64,000 bases of DNA from Enterococcus phoeniculicola ATCC BAA-412 (GTDB taxonomy: Bacteria > Bacillota > Bacilli > Lactobacillales > Enterococcaceae): NCBI RefSeq assembly GCF_000407505.1, contig NZ_ASWE01000004.1:62001-126000 (forward strand), in the 5' to 3' direction. The position numbers and the translations under genes are program-made. Each line of letters starts with the position of its first letter. Position 1 is the first letter of the stretch. Below the pieces are notes generated by a model, which saw only the letters and a program-made list of their open reading frames with translations, searched no databases and was not told the origin of the DNA. This document shows, one piece after another, positions 48,234 to 56,431 of the stretch.

Positions 48234-49070
48234 ATGACGAAAAAAAAGAATATGACTAATATCTTAATTATTATCGTTTTGTCTATCGGAGCGATTGTAA
48301 TGGTTGGTCCACTCCTGTGGATGGTTTCAACCTCATTAAAAGAAAAATCAGGTGTTTTTCAGCTCCCGCCACAATGGATTCCAAATCCAGTGAAGTGGGA
48401 TGCATATAAACGGTTAGCAGAACTAGATACATTAGCATCCGGAATAAAAAATACGGTTATTGTTTCGTTATCGGTCACGATTGTTGGAACAATAACTTCT
48501 AGTATGGCTGCTTTTTCATTTGCAAAGCTTAGAATGCCCCATAAAAATGCATTATTCTTAATGTTGCTAGCGGCTTTAATGATTCCCTATCCTGCGGTAA
48601 TGATTCCTCAATTTATGATGTTTTCAAAAATTGGCTGGGTTGATACATTACTCCCATTAATTGTCCCAGGAATGTTTGGCAATATTACGATGATTTTCTT
48701 TTTGAGACAGTATTTATCTAATATCCCAGATTCTGTAGTTGAGGCAGCAAAAATTGATGGTGCTGGGTATTTGAAAATGTTTTTCCAACTAATTTTTCCG
48801 TTAATCCGTCCAGCAGTTGCGGCACAATTTATTTTGTGGTTCATGGGGGTTTGGAATGATTATTTGGCGCCATTAGTTTATTTAAATAGTCCTGAAAAAC
48901 AAACTTTGCAGGTGGTGATAGCTAACTTGAATGCGGCATATGCTATTCAAACAGATTATCCACTTATCATGGCAGCTTCAGTTGTTTCGTTATTACCTGT
49001 ATTGATTGTATTTATTATTTTTCAAAAACAAATTATTGAGTCTGTTGCATTGTCAGGTATGAAGGGCTAG
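48234..49070 (+). CDS. Carbohydrate ABC transporter permease, MalG/AraQ type
   Basis: This is the second permease subunit (278 residues, six helices). The EAA loop is 'VVEAAKIDGAGYLKMFFQLIFP', and the ending 'IIESVALSGMKG' is typical of the MalG class. GGAGGG precedes the ATG, 15 bases after the first permease. Together with the 47289 gene it forms the import channel. Confidence 0.94.
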   Translation: MTKKKNMTNILIIIVLSIGAIVMVGPLLWMVSTSLKEKSGVFQLPPQWIPNPVKWDAYKRLAELDTLASGIKNTVIVSLSVTIVGTITSSMAAFSFAKLRMPHKNALFLMLLAALMIPYPAVMIPQFMMFSKIGWVDTLLPLIVPGMFGNITMIFFLRQYLSNIPDSVVEAAKIDGAGYLKMFFQLIFPLIRPAVAAQFILWFMGVWNDYLAPLVYLNSPEKQTLQVVIANLNAAYAIQTDYPLIMAASVVSLLPVLIVFIIFQKQIIESVALSGMKG

Positions 49071-49083
49071 TGAGGAGCAGAAA

Positions 49084-49692
49084 ATGATACAAAAATTAAT
49101 GAAGGCAATAAATGTTGTCGTTATTCTATTTCTTATCAACATTCTATGGTTTTTCGGAACAATAATAGGTGGATTATTTTTAGGCTTTGTTCCAAGTACG
49201 GCAGCATTAATTCATCTCTTGTTATTACCAGATTTATTTCAAGATACTTATTCATACAAAGAAATTGTACTGATTTTTATTAAAAGATATTGGCAGATAT
49301 TGAAAGAATATACATGGCGTGTAGTAGTTGTACCATTCTCGATAATTATTCTTTATTTTGACGTGTTAATTATACAACAAAATAGTTTGATGAAAGCACT
49401 GTTTCAATGGCCGCTTATTTTATTCATGGGCTATATGTGCCTAATAATAATTAACTATTTCATTTTAGATGATAGTTTTCCACTAGAAAGAAATAGAAGC
49501 AAGTTGAAATTTTCAATGGCGGTTGTCTTTCTTTTGCCACTTCAATCGTTAACGAGCGCTGTGTTATTTCTCTGCTTCTTTGTTATAGGTCTTGCCTATT
49601 CATGGTTTCTATTTTTTGCTATTCCACTTTTCGTTTATGTGATAACTCATTTATTTCTTTCTGCGTTAAAAAAGAAACGGTTGGTGAGTTAA
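49084..49692 (+). CDS. YesL-like DUF624 membrane protein
   Basis: This 202-residue protein has about five hydrophobic segments and starts in the DUF624 style ('INILWFFGTIIGGLFLGFVPSTAALI'). YesL-type proteins commonly accompany carbohydrate ABC importers and YesMN-type sensors. Their role is not established, and assistance in transport or sensing is usually guessed. GAGGAG precedes the ATG. It lies between the permeases and the GH43 lipoprotein within the same operon. Confidence 0.82.
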   Translation: MIQKLMKAINVVVILFLINILWFFGTIIGGLFLGFVPSTAALIHLLLLPDLFQDTYSYKEIVLIFIKRYWQILKEYTWRVVVVPFSIIILYFDVLIIQQNSLMKALFQWPLILFMGYMCLIIINYFILDDSFPLERNRSKLKFSMAVVFLLPLQSLTSAVLFLCFFVIGLAYSWFLFFAIPLFVYVITHLFLSALKKKRLVS

Positions 49693-49695
49693 TAA

Positions 49696-51135
49696 ATGAA
49701 ACAAAAAATTTTACTGTTTGGAGTTGCTATAGGAGCCATACTGATTTTATCTAGTTGCAAAAAAGAGGAAGTAGCACAAACGCTAACCAATCCCAATTTT
49801 GAAAATGTGAGTGTCCATGACCCTTCCATAATAAAGTCAGCGGATAGCTATTATATTTTAGGCTCACATATGCAATTTGCCAAAAGTGAAAATCTCATTC
49901 AGTGGGAACAATTATCAGAAAGTGTTGCACAAACATCATTATTTGATGATATACGCGAAGAGCTAAAAGAAGAATTTTCTTATGCAAAAACAGATACATT
50001 ATGGGCTGGAGATATTCAGCAACTTAAAAATGGAAACTATTATATGTACTACTGTCTCTGCCAAGGGACGTCTCCTCTATCAGTATTAGGAGTGGCGGTC
50101 GCAGATTCAATTGAGGGACCTTATGAAAAAGTAGAATCTTTTTTATACTCTGGGAGCTCTCCTAAATTTGGAGAGACTTATGATGCAACAACAGATCCTA
50201 ATGTGATTGATCCTCACGTATTCTATGACAACGATGGAAAACTGTGGATGGTTTATGGTTCTTATTCTGGTGGAATTTATATTATGGAAATGGATGGAGA
50301 AACTGGACTGCCGATTGACACAACCTCTTATGGAAAACGACTATTGGGAGGCAATCACAGTCGGATAGAAGCACCTTACATTTTATATAATCATGAAACA
50401 AAATATTATTATTTATTTACATCGTTTGGTGGATTAGACTCTTATGGTGGTTATAATATGCGTGTTGCAAGGTCTAAAACAGTAGACGGCCCTTACGAAG
50501 ATGGTCTAAATCAACAAATGATTGATGCTAAAGGAGCCAAAGGAACAACCTTTGATGATTTAAGTATCGAAGGATATGGAAATAAACTAATCGGGAATTT
50601 TTTCTATGAAGAAGATGATGGATTAACGAATGCAGGATATGTTTCTCCAGGCCATAATTCAGCAATATATGATGAAGAAAGTGACACTTATTTCCTTATT
50701 TTTCATACAAGATTTCCAAATAGTGGTGAAGAGCATCAAGTACGTGTCCATCAATTATTTTTCACCGAAGCTGGGTGGCCAGTCGTTTCTCCTTTACGAT
50801 ATGCAAACGAAAAACTAGATAATTATACAACAGGTATGATAGACGGTTCCTACCGCTTACTGAAATTTTCTAAAGAAATTAGCGATCAAATCCAAGAGCC
50901 AGAAGCAGTCACCTTAAAAAATGGAGATATTTCAGGAAAAGTGAAGGGAAGTTGGACATTAGCATCAACTAACATTGATAAAGATTCGATAGTGAAAATA
51001 AATGAAGAAGAATATAGAGGGAAATTTATTTCTGTTTGGGATGAAAATCAGGAACAGCAAGTGATGTCATTTACTGGTGTTTCCAAAGAGGGAGTTCCTC
51101 TATTTTTAATTGAGAACAAGGAGCAAAAGTCATGA
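49696..51135 (+). CDS. GH43 arabinan endo-1,5-alpha-L-arabinosidase, secreted lipoprotein
   Basis: It hydrolyses the alpha-1,5-arabinan backbone outside the cell. A lipoprotein signal ends at LSSC (about Cys21). The five-bladed propeller domain shows the GH43 triad: Asp in VHDPSI (base), Asp in NVIDPHVFYD (pKa modulator) and Glu in RIEAPYILYN (acid). 'MVYGSYSGGIYIMEMD' is the endo-arabinanase signature. A small C-terminal beta domain follows residue 370. The length is 479 residues. It starts 3 bases after the YesL-like gene and overlaps the next gene by 4 bases. It should supply oligomers for the upstream importer. Confidence 0.92.
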   Translation: MKQKILLFGVAIGAILILSSCKKEEVAQTLTNPNFENVSVHDPSIIKSADSYYILGSHMQFAKSENLIQWEQLSESVAQTSLFDDIREELKEEFSYAKTDTLWAGDIQQLKNGNYYMYYCLCQGTSPLSVLGVAVADSIEGPYEKVESFLYSGSSPKFGETYDATTDPNVIDPHVFYDNDGKLWMVYGSYSGGIYIMEMDGETGLPIDTTSYGKRLLGGNHSRIEAPYILYNHETKYYYLFTSFGGLDSYGGYNMRVARSKTVDGPYEDGLNQQMIDAKGAKGTTFDDLSIEGYGNKLIGNFFYEEDDGLTNAGYVSPGHNSAIYDEESDTYFLIFHTRFPNSGEEHQVRVHQLFFTEAGWPVVSPLRYANEKLDNYTTGMIDGSYRLLKFSKEISDQIQEPEAVTLKNGDISGKVKGSWTLASTNIDKDSIVKINEEEYRGKFISVWDENQEQQVMSFTGVSKEGVPLFLIENKEQKS

Positions 51136-52100
51136 ATGAAAAACAACAATATGAAAATCCAATTGTATTTGAGCGGGCAGATCCGTGGGTTTATAGACAT
51201 ACGGATGGATATTATTATTTTACGGGATCTGTACCAGGCTATCAGTCTATCGAAATAAGACGAGCAAAGAAACTAAATGATTTGGAATCTAACAGCGAGG
51301 TTATGACTGTATGGCACGCCCACACAGACGGCTTAATGAGTCAGCTGATTTGGGCACCAGAACTTCATTTTATTGAAGGAAAATGGTACATCTATTTTGC
51401 TGCAAGTAATCATGGCGAAGAACGAGATGAAAAGAATCATCATCGTATGTTTGTAATAGAAAATAGCAATGAGTCGCCAATGAATACAGAATGGATAGAA
51501 AAAGGCCAAATTATTACACAATTTGAAAGCTTTAGTTTAGACGCAACTGTATTTGAACATAAAAATGAACTTTACTATGTCTGGGCACAACTAGATCCAA
51601 GAATCCCTGGAAACTCCAATCTTTACTTATCAAAGATGGAGAATCCATGGACATTAACAGGGAAACAACTTTTATTATCTGTCCCAGAGTATGAGTGGGA
51701 AAAAATTGGCTTTTCAGTAAATGAAGCGCCAGCTGTTCTAATTAGAAATGGGAAAATCTTCATTACCTATTCTGGTAGTGCAACTGATGAAAATTATGCA
51801 ATTGGTCTACTTTGGGCAGATGAAACGAGCGATTTATTAGATGGGTATTCATGGAATAAATTAGACAAACCTATTTTTGTTAGCTCTGAAAAGAATAAAC
51901 AGTACGGTCCTGGACACAATTCATTTACTAAAAATGAAGATGGAACAAAAGATGTCATTGTTTTTCATGCAAGACCTGAAAAAAATAAAGAAGGTGATCC
52001 TTTAAATAATCCAAATCGCCATGCAATTGCACAAGAATTTACGTGGACAAAAGATGGATTTCCATTTTTAGGAGAACCTGTGGCAAACACAAGAGTATAA
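51132..52100 (+). CDS. GH43 family arabinosidase, cytoplasmic
   Basis: This propeller-type glycosidase of 322 residues has no signal peptide. GH43 catalytic residues are Asp in FERADPWVYR, Asp in FSLDATVFEHK and Glu in VNEAPAVLIR. It differs from the endo-arabinanases and fits the alpha-L-arabinofuranosidase-like subgroup; exact specificity (alpha-1,2, 1,3 or 1,5, arabinan or arabinoxylan) is not visible. AAGGAG lies in the end of the preceding gene, with a 4-base overlap (ATGA), so translation is coupled. Confidence 0.88.
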   Translation: MNEKQQYENPIVFERADPWVYRHTDGYYYFTGSVPGYQSIEIRRAKKLNDLESNSEVMTVWHAHTDGLMSQLIWAPELHFIEGKWYIYFAASNHGEERDEKNHHRMFVIENSNESPMNTEWIEKGQIITQFESFSLDATVFEHKNELYYVWAQLDPRIPGNSNLYLSKMENPWTLTGKQLLLSVPEYEWEKIGFSVNEAPAVLIRNGKIFITYSGSATDENYAIGLLWADETSDLLDGYSWNKLDKPIFVSSEKNKQYGPGHNSFTKNEDGTKDVIVFHARPEKNKEGDPLNNPNRHAIAQEFTWTKDGFPFLGEPVANTRV

Positions 52101-52125
52101 ATAGTCTGAAAAGTGAGGAAATCAA

Positions 52126-53568
52126 ATGAAAATCAACGTATTAAATCAAAAATCAGGTCCAACTATTAGTAAATATATTTATGGTCATTTTGCTGAGCAT
52201 TTAGGTCGTTGTATTTATGAAGGACTATATGTGGGGAAAGACTCTTCTATCCCTAATGTTAATGGTATGCGCGTGGACGTAGTTGAAGCATTAAAAGCCA
52301 TTAATATTCCTGTTTTGAGATGGCCTGGGGGGTGCTTTGCTGACGAGTATCATTGGAAAGATGGCATTGGACCAAAAGAAACACGAAATAAAATGGTAAA
52401 TACTCACTGGGGTGGTGTGACGGAAACCAATCATTTTGGGACGCATGAATTCTTTGAACTGGTTCGACAATTAGAATGTGAAGCGTACGTTAACGGAAAT
52501 GTGGGTAGTGGGACCGTTCAAGAAATGTCTGAGTGGGTGGAATATATCACGATGGGCGGCACTTCTCCTATGGCTGACTGGCGTAGGGAAAATGGGCAAG
52601 AAGAGCCTTGGGACATGAAATTTTTTGGTGTAGGAAATGAAAACTGGGGCTGTGGTGGAAATATGCGTCCAGAATACTATGCTGATTTGTATCGTCGCTA
52701 TCAGACGTATGTTCGTCAGTATGGGGACAAAAAGATTTATAAAATTGCTGGTGGTGCCAACGTGGACGACTATCATTGGACAGAAGTGTTAATGAAAAAT
52801 GCTCATTGGTTAATGGATGGATTAAGCTTACATTACTACGTTCATCCGCAAGGTTGGGAGAAAAAGGGAAGCGCACTGGCGTTTGATGAAAATGAATGGT
52901 ATGTCACTTGTGAGAAAGCTGCGCATATGGATGAATTAATCACACGCCACAGTGCGATTATGGACCAATATGATCCTGAAAAACGTGTAGGAATTATTGT
53001 GGATGAGTGGGGAACTTGGTTCACAGCTGAACCGGGTACAAATCCTGGCTTTCTATATCAGCAAAATACCATTCGTGATGCGATGGTGGCGGCGATTACA
53101 CTAAACATTTTCCACAAGCACGCAGAACGTGTTCACATGGCAAACATTGCTCAAACAGTGAACGTGTTGCAAGCAATGATTTTAACAGATGGTGAAAAGA
53201 TGATTAAGACACCTAGCTATCACGTATTTGAGTTGTATAAAAATCATCAGGATGCCGAATTGGTTGATACCTATAGCAGTGAAAACAATACCGTTTCTTA
53301 TACTGTTTCAAAGAAAGACAATCAAGTAACTGTTTCTATCTGTAATTTTTCTACCACCAATACAGAAGAAATTTCACTTAGCCTTGAACAATTCGGGCAG
53401 GTGAAGGAAGCTCAATACATCTATGCAAAAGAAATGAATGCGCATAATGATTTTGATGCGCCAGAAGTTGTTTCTATTCAATCGTTTACAGATTATAAAG
53501 AGACAAATGATGGGGTTTCTGCAACGGTTCCTCCGATGTCTGTGACAACAATTGTCATAGGAGAATAG
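52126..53568 (+). CDS. abfA: GH51 alpha-N-arabinofuranosidase
   Basis: This intracellular exo-enzyme releases L-arabinose from arabino-oligosaccharides. A TIM barrel and a C-terminal beta-sandwich fill 480 residues. The acid/base is Glu172 in [11 protein letters not shown] and the nucleophile is Glu294 in IVDEWGTWF. The N-terminal '[20 protein letters not shown]' and '[14 protein letters not shown]' are diagnostic. There is no signal peptide. GAGG precedes the ATG. It is in the same operon as the GH43 enzymes. Confidence 0.96.
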   Translation: MKINVLNQKSGPTISKYIYGHFAEHLGRCIYEGLYVGKDSSIPNVNGMRVDVVEALKAINIPVLRWPGGCFADEYHWKDGIGPKETRNKMVNTHWGGVTETNHFGTHEFFELVRQLECEAYVNGNVGSGTVQEMSEWVEYITMGGTSPMADWRRENGQEEPWDMKFFGVGNENWGCGGNMRPEYYADLYRRYQTYVRQYGDKKIYKIAGGANVDDYHWTEVLMKNAHWLMDGLSLHYYVHPQGWEKKGSALAFDENEWYVTCEKAAHMDELITRHSAIMDQYDPEKRVGIIVDEWGTWFTAEPGTNPGFLYQQNTIRDAMVAAITLNIFHKHAERVHMANIAQTVNVLQAMILTDGEKMIKTPSYHVFELYKNHQDAELVDTYSSENNTVSYTVSKKDNQVTVSICNFSTTNTEEISLSLEQFGQVKEAQYIYAKEMNAHNDFDAPEVVSIQSFTDYKETNDGVSATVPPMSVTTIVIGE

Positions 53569-53572
53569 GCGC

Positions 53573-53809
53573 ATGACCTGTAAAGGATGCGAAATAAAAG
53601 AAGAAGCAGCAAATGTGGACGTAGACGTATTGATAGAGGAGCAGCTACGTATGGAAATTGATTTAGCCAGTCAACAGATAGCAAAGAAAAGAACAGAAAT
53701 TTGCGAAACCTGTCCATTTCGTGTAGGTGATACCTGTGGGAAATGCGGCTGTTACTATAAATTTCGAGCGAATTTATCAAACAAAACCTGTCCAGCAGGC
53801 TATTGGTGA
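53573..53809 (+). CDS. Small cysteine-rich protein (DUF6171-like)
   Basis: The 78-residue protein has eight cysteines: CxxC at the N-terminus, CETC, then CGKCGC and a last Cys near the end. This spacing looks like a metal-binding knuckle (zinc or iron-sulfur). There is no signal or membrane segment. It starts 4 bases after abfA, with AGGAG inside the abfA end, so it is translated with the arabinan enzymes although it has no obvious link to sugar metabolism. The assignment to DUF6171 is from recalled pattern and is moderately sure. A terminator follows. Confidence 0.7.
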   Translation: MTCKGCEIKEEAANVDVDVLIEEQLRMEIDLASQQIAKKRTEICETCPFRVGDTCGKCGCYYKFRANLSNKTCPAGYW

Positions 53810-53824
53810 GAGAGAAAAGAACGA

Positions 53825-53866
53825 GAAGAGCTGACACGAAACGAATGGATTTTGTGTCAGCTTCTT
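53825..53866 (+). terminator. Terminator ending the arabinan importer/GH operon
   Basis: GAAG and CTGACAC pair with GTGTCAG and CTTC, followed by a short TTTAA. The T-run is weak, so read-through into the next GH43 gene is possible. Confidence 0.65.
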
Positions 53867-53900
53867 TAAGCGAAAAAGGATAAAAAGAAGGAGTGACAAA

Positions 53901-55076
53901 ATGATATTTGAAAAAAATGGGGTTCATGACCCAACGATACTTCAGGAAAACGGAATCTACTATCTCTATTCAACAGATACATTACAGCCGGAAACAAGAG
54001 GTGTTCCTATACGTACCTCTAAGGATTTGATTCATTGGAAATTTGAAAAAGCTGCCTTAGACGGAGTTCCTAGCAAAGCAAAACTATGGTCTGGTGCAAC
54101 TGAACTCTGGGCGCCAGAAGTAATTAAAGTCGATGATGAATATCGAATGTATTATTCAGCCTCTACTTTTGGGAGTACAACCTCTTTCATTGGTTTGGCG
54201 GTGTCAGATCATCCATTAGGTCCGTGGGTTGATAAAGGAGAGGTAGTAAAAACAAATCCTCAAATAGCTGCACATAATGCGATTGACGCAAATATTTGTT
54301 ATGACAGAAAAAACAATCAATGGATGGTTTACGGGTCTTTTTTTGGCGGGATTTATATAGCAGAAATTGATAAAGTAACAGGTAAGTTCTCCAACAAAGG
54401 GTATGGAAAACAACTAGCCATTCGCTCACAAAGCGTTGAAGGAGCTATTGAGGGTCCTTTTATTAAGTATAATCCTGATACGGATGATTATTATTTGTTT
54501 GTATCATTTGATTCATTGAATGATTTTTACAATATTCGAGTGGGTCGATCGAAATCAATTGATGGTCCATACATTGACTTTTTGGGGAACGAACTAACAA
54601 ATTTAGAACTATGTCCAGACAAAATTGGTACAAAAATACTAGGTGGTTATCAGTTTAGTGGAGAGATTCCGTTGTATGCACCGGGACATAACTCTGTTTT
54701 TTTTGATGAGGGAACAAAGCAAGACTATCTCGTGCATCATGCGCGAAAAAAACAGTTCTCTGACGAGTTTTTCTTACAAGTTCGACCCTTGTTTTGGTTA
54801 TCAAATGGTTGGCCAGTTACAACACCTTATGAATACACAGGTCGCATAGAAAAAGTACCAGCTAAACTTGAGCACTTACAAGGAGCATGGGAAATCGTCT
54901 TGTTTTCGCAGGCTGATGTTCAAAAATCCGAAGGGATTGCTGATATCACTATGTGGTTGGAGAAAACTGAAAGTACGTATATAACCTATAAGCAAGAAGT
55001 AAAAAAACAGCTGTATATTAGCGGAATAACAGGTAGCGGAATCTGTTTTTTTGGGAAAAAAGATGAATGCAAATAA
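53901..55076 (+). CDS. GH43 arabinan endo-1,5-alpha-L-arabinosidase, cytoplasmic paralogue
   Basis: This GH43 propeller of 391 residues has no signal peptide, in contrast to the lipoprotein paralogue at 49696. The triad residues are Asp in VHDPTI, Asp in NAIDANICYD and Glu in GAIEGPFIKYN. 'MVYGSFFGGIYIAEID' parallels the paralogue. A short C-terminal beta domain follows. AAGGAGTG precedes the ATG. It probably shortens imported arabino-oligosaccharides in the cytoplasm. Confidence 0.9.
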   Translation: MIFEKNGVHDPTILQENGIYYLYSTDTLQPETRGVPIRTSKDLIHWKFEKAALDGVPSKAKLWSGATELWAPEVIKVDDEYRMYYSASTFGSTTSFIGLAVSDHPLGPWVDKGEVVKTNPQIAAHNAIDANICYDRKNNQWMVYGSFFGGIYIAEIDKVTGKFSNKGYGKQLAIRSQSVEGAIEGPFIKYNPDTDDYYLFVSFDSLNDFYNIRVGRSKSIDGPYIDFLGNELTNLELCPDKIGTKILGGYQFSGEIPLYAPGHNSVFFDEGTKQDYLVHHARKKQFSDEFFLQVRPLFWLSNGWPVTTPYEYTGRIEKVPAKLEHLQGAWEIVLFSQADVQKSEGIADITMWLEKTESTYITYKQEVKKQLYISGITGSGICFFGKKDECK

Positions 55077-55359
55077 GCTTAACAAAAGAAACAAAGAAAA
55101 ATGTGCACAGTTGCATGCCAAAAGGACGGGATAGCTGGGCTGTTTTTGGTGCATCCGTTACGTAAAAAGAGGTTTGTAACAAATAATGGCTCAAAGGTTA
55201 AAAGAATTTAACTGGTCTTATGTAGTCGTGGAGTGACACTAAAAGAAAGATAGATACTGACTTCGTGGAATTCCATGGAACAAAGGGAAAAAAGGGAAAG
55301 AAAGGATGGAAGGTTGCGGAGAAGAGAATGGCATTGCTTTTTGTTTTTGCTGTAGGATA
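55077..55359. other. Non-coding gap after the cytoplasmic GH43 gene
   Basis: I see no convincing gene in these 283 bases. Short open frames on both strands lack ribosome binding sites and family-like sequence. The gap ends in the 21-bp terminator stem. Confidence 0.5.
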
Positions 55360-55414
55360 CGAGGAGTGTGGATTATAACTATTTGAGTTATAATCCACAC
55401 TCCTCGTCTTTTTT
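55360..55414. terminator. Strong bidirectional terminator, 21-bp perfect stem
   Basis: Arms 55360-55380 (starts CGAGGAGTGTGG) and 55386-55406 are perfectly complementary with a 5-base loop (ATTTG). CTTTTTTATTTT follows. It ends the GH43 unit and the converging AraC gene. Confidence 0.85.
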
Positions 55415-56261
55415 ATTTTCTTCGATAATCTGTTGGTGAGACGGAAACCATTTTCTTGAATAATCTCGAAAAGTATTTTTCATCTTGAAATCCGACGTCT
55501 TGTGCGATTTCTTTAATTGTTTTGGGACTTTCAAGCAATAATGTTTTTGCTTTATCCATTCTTTGCTGTTGCAGATAGCTGGTCATGGTTGTTCCCATTG
55601 TTTTTGAAAAAAGATGAGAGAGATAGGCTTTATTGTAGCCAAAATTATTCGCCGTTTCCTGTACAGTAATTGGCTGGGCATAGTTTTTTTGCAGCCAGTC
55701 TGTGACAAACCCTATCAAATGATTTTCTTGTGATTTGCTGGTAGTCAAAAGTGACTGCTTGGTGGTTGCAGATAAGCTAAGCAGTAATGTTTTTGTAAAT
55801 GAATCCAAAAGCTCTGGCTGCCAAACACTGTGTTTCATTGCGAGAATTAATTGTTGGAATAAAATCAGCTCATTAGTGGAAGCTAGCCCCTCAGCGTAAA
55901 GCGGCCAAACAAATGCTGACTCTAGCTTAGTTTTCTGTAGCCGGTCAAAAGACTGAATAGAAAAAAGGGAAGCGGGTGCTAGAAAATGCAGCCAATAAAA
56001 AGATAGACCGCCAGGGGATTCCTGCTGTCCAGAAAATGAAGTGTAAGGAGGAATCAGTAACACATCCCCAGGTTTTACAGCAAGGACTTCTCCTTCAATT
56101 AGTAAGTGCAGCGTGTCTTTTATTCCGATAAACAATTCGTAATTATGGTTGACCCTAGGTAAGTGCTGCCAAGGAATCTCTGAAAAAAACTTTCCAGCAA
56201 GCTCAAATGTAATGGGTCCTGTGTGACCAATTACATAATTAGTCGGTTCAAACATGAACAT
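55413..56261 (-). CDS. AraC-family transcriptional regulator of the arabinan cluster
   Basis: The N-terminal cupin-like domain ('GEVLAVKPGDVLLIPPYTSF') senses a ligand, probably arabinose or an oligomer. The C-terminal AraC double helix-turn-helix ends 'LFKKMVSVSPTDYRRK'. The protein has 282 residues. Two starts fit: ATG 56261 and ATG 56255 (better spacing to AAAGG). It lies divergent from the GH127 gene, and the likely targets are that gene and perhaps other arabinan genes. Confidence 0.88.
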   Translation of the reverse strand: MFMFEPTNYVIGHTGPITFELAGKFFSEIPWQHLPRVNHNYELFIGIKDTLHLLIEGEVLAVKPGDVLLIPPYTSFSGQQESPGGLSFYWLHFLAPASLFSIQSFDRLQKTKLESAFVWPLYAEGLASTNELILFQQLILAMKHSVWQPELLDSFTKTLLLSLSATTKQSLLTTSKSQENHLIGFVTDWLQKNYAQPITVQETANNFGYNKAYLSHLFSKTMGTTMTSYLQQQRMDKAKTLLLESPKTIKEIAQDVGFQDEKYFSRLFKKMVSVSPTDYRRK

Positions 56262-56311
56262 TTTCCTTTCCTATAACTAGCTTTTATCCTCTATATCTAT
56301 CTTTTTTTCTA

Positions 56312-56368
56312 ACGACAATAAATTGAATGAATTATATAATAAACTCAACCTAAATGATAACGTTTTTA
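56312..56368 (+). promoter_or_regulatory. Promoter and candidate cre for the GH127 gene
   Basis: ACGACA (56312-56317) is 17 bases from a consensus TATAAT (56335-56340). TGATAACGTTTTTA (56355-56368) matches cre with one deviation and would lie just downstream of the start point, a roadblock position. Confidence 0.6.
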
Positions 56369-56431
56369 TAAAAGAAAGGCAATTATAAAAATATGAACTA
56401 GTATTTGTCTACCATAAAGGAGAGAATGGAT

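Noticed and set aside
53493-53927. 144-codon minus-strand frame across the end of abfA and the cysteine-rich gene
   Set aside because: It overlaps two plus-strand genes with good start sites and a terminator, and its sequence is low-complexity Phe/Ser/Leu-rich.
54876-55398. Minus-strand open frames of 92 and 66 codons in and after the last GH43 gene
   Set aside because: They have no ribosome binding site, odd composition, and overlap either the GH43 C-terminus or the terminator stem.
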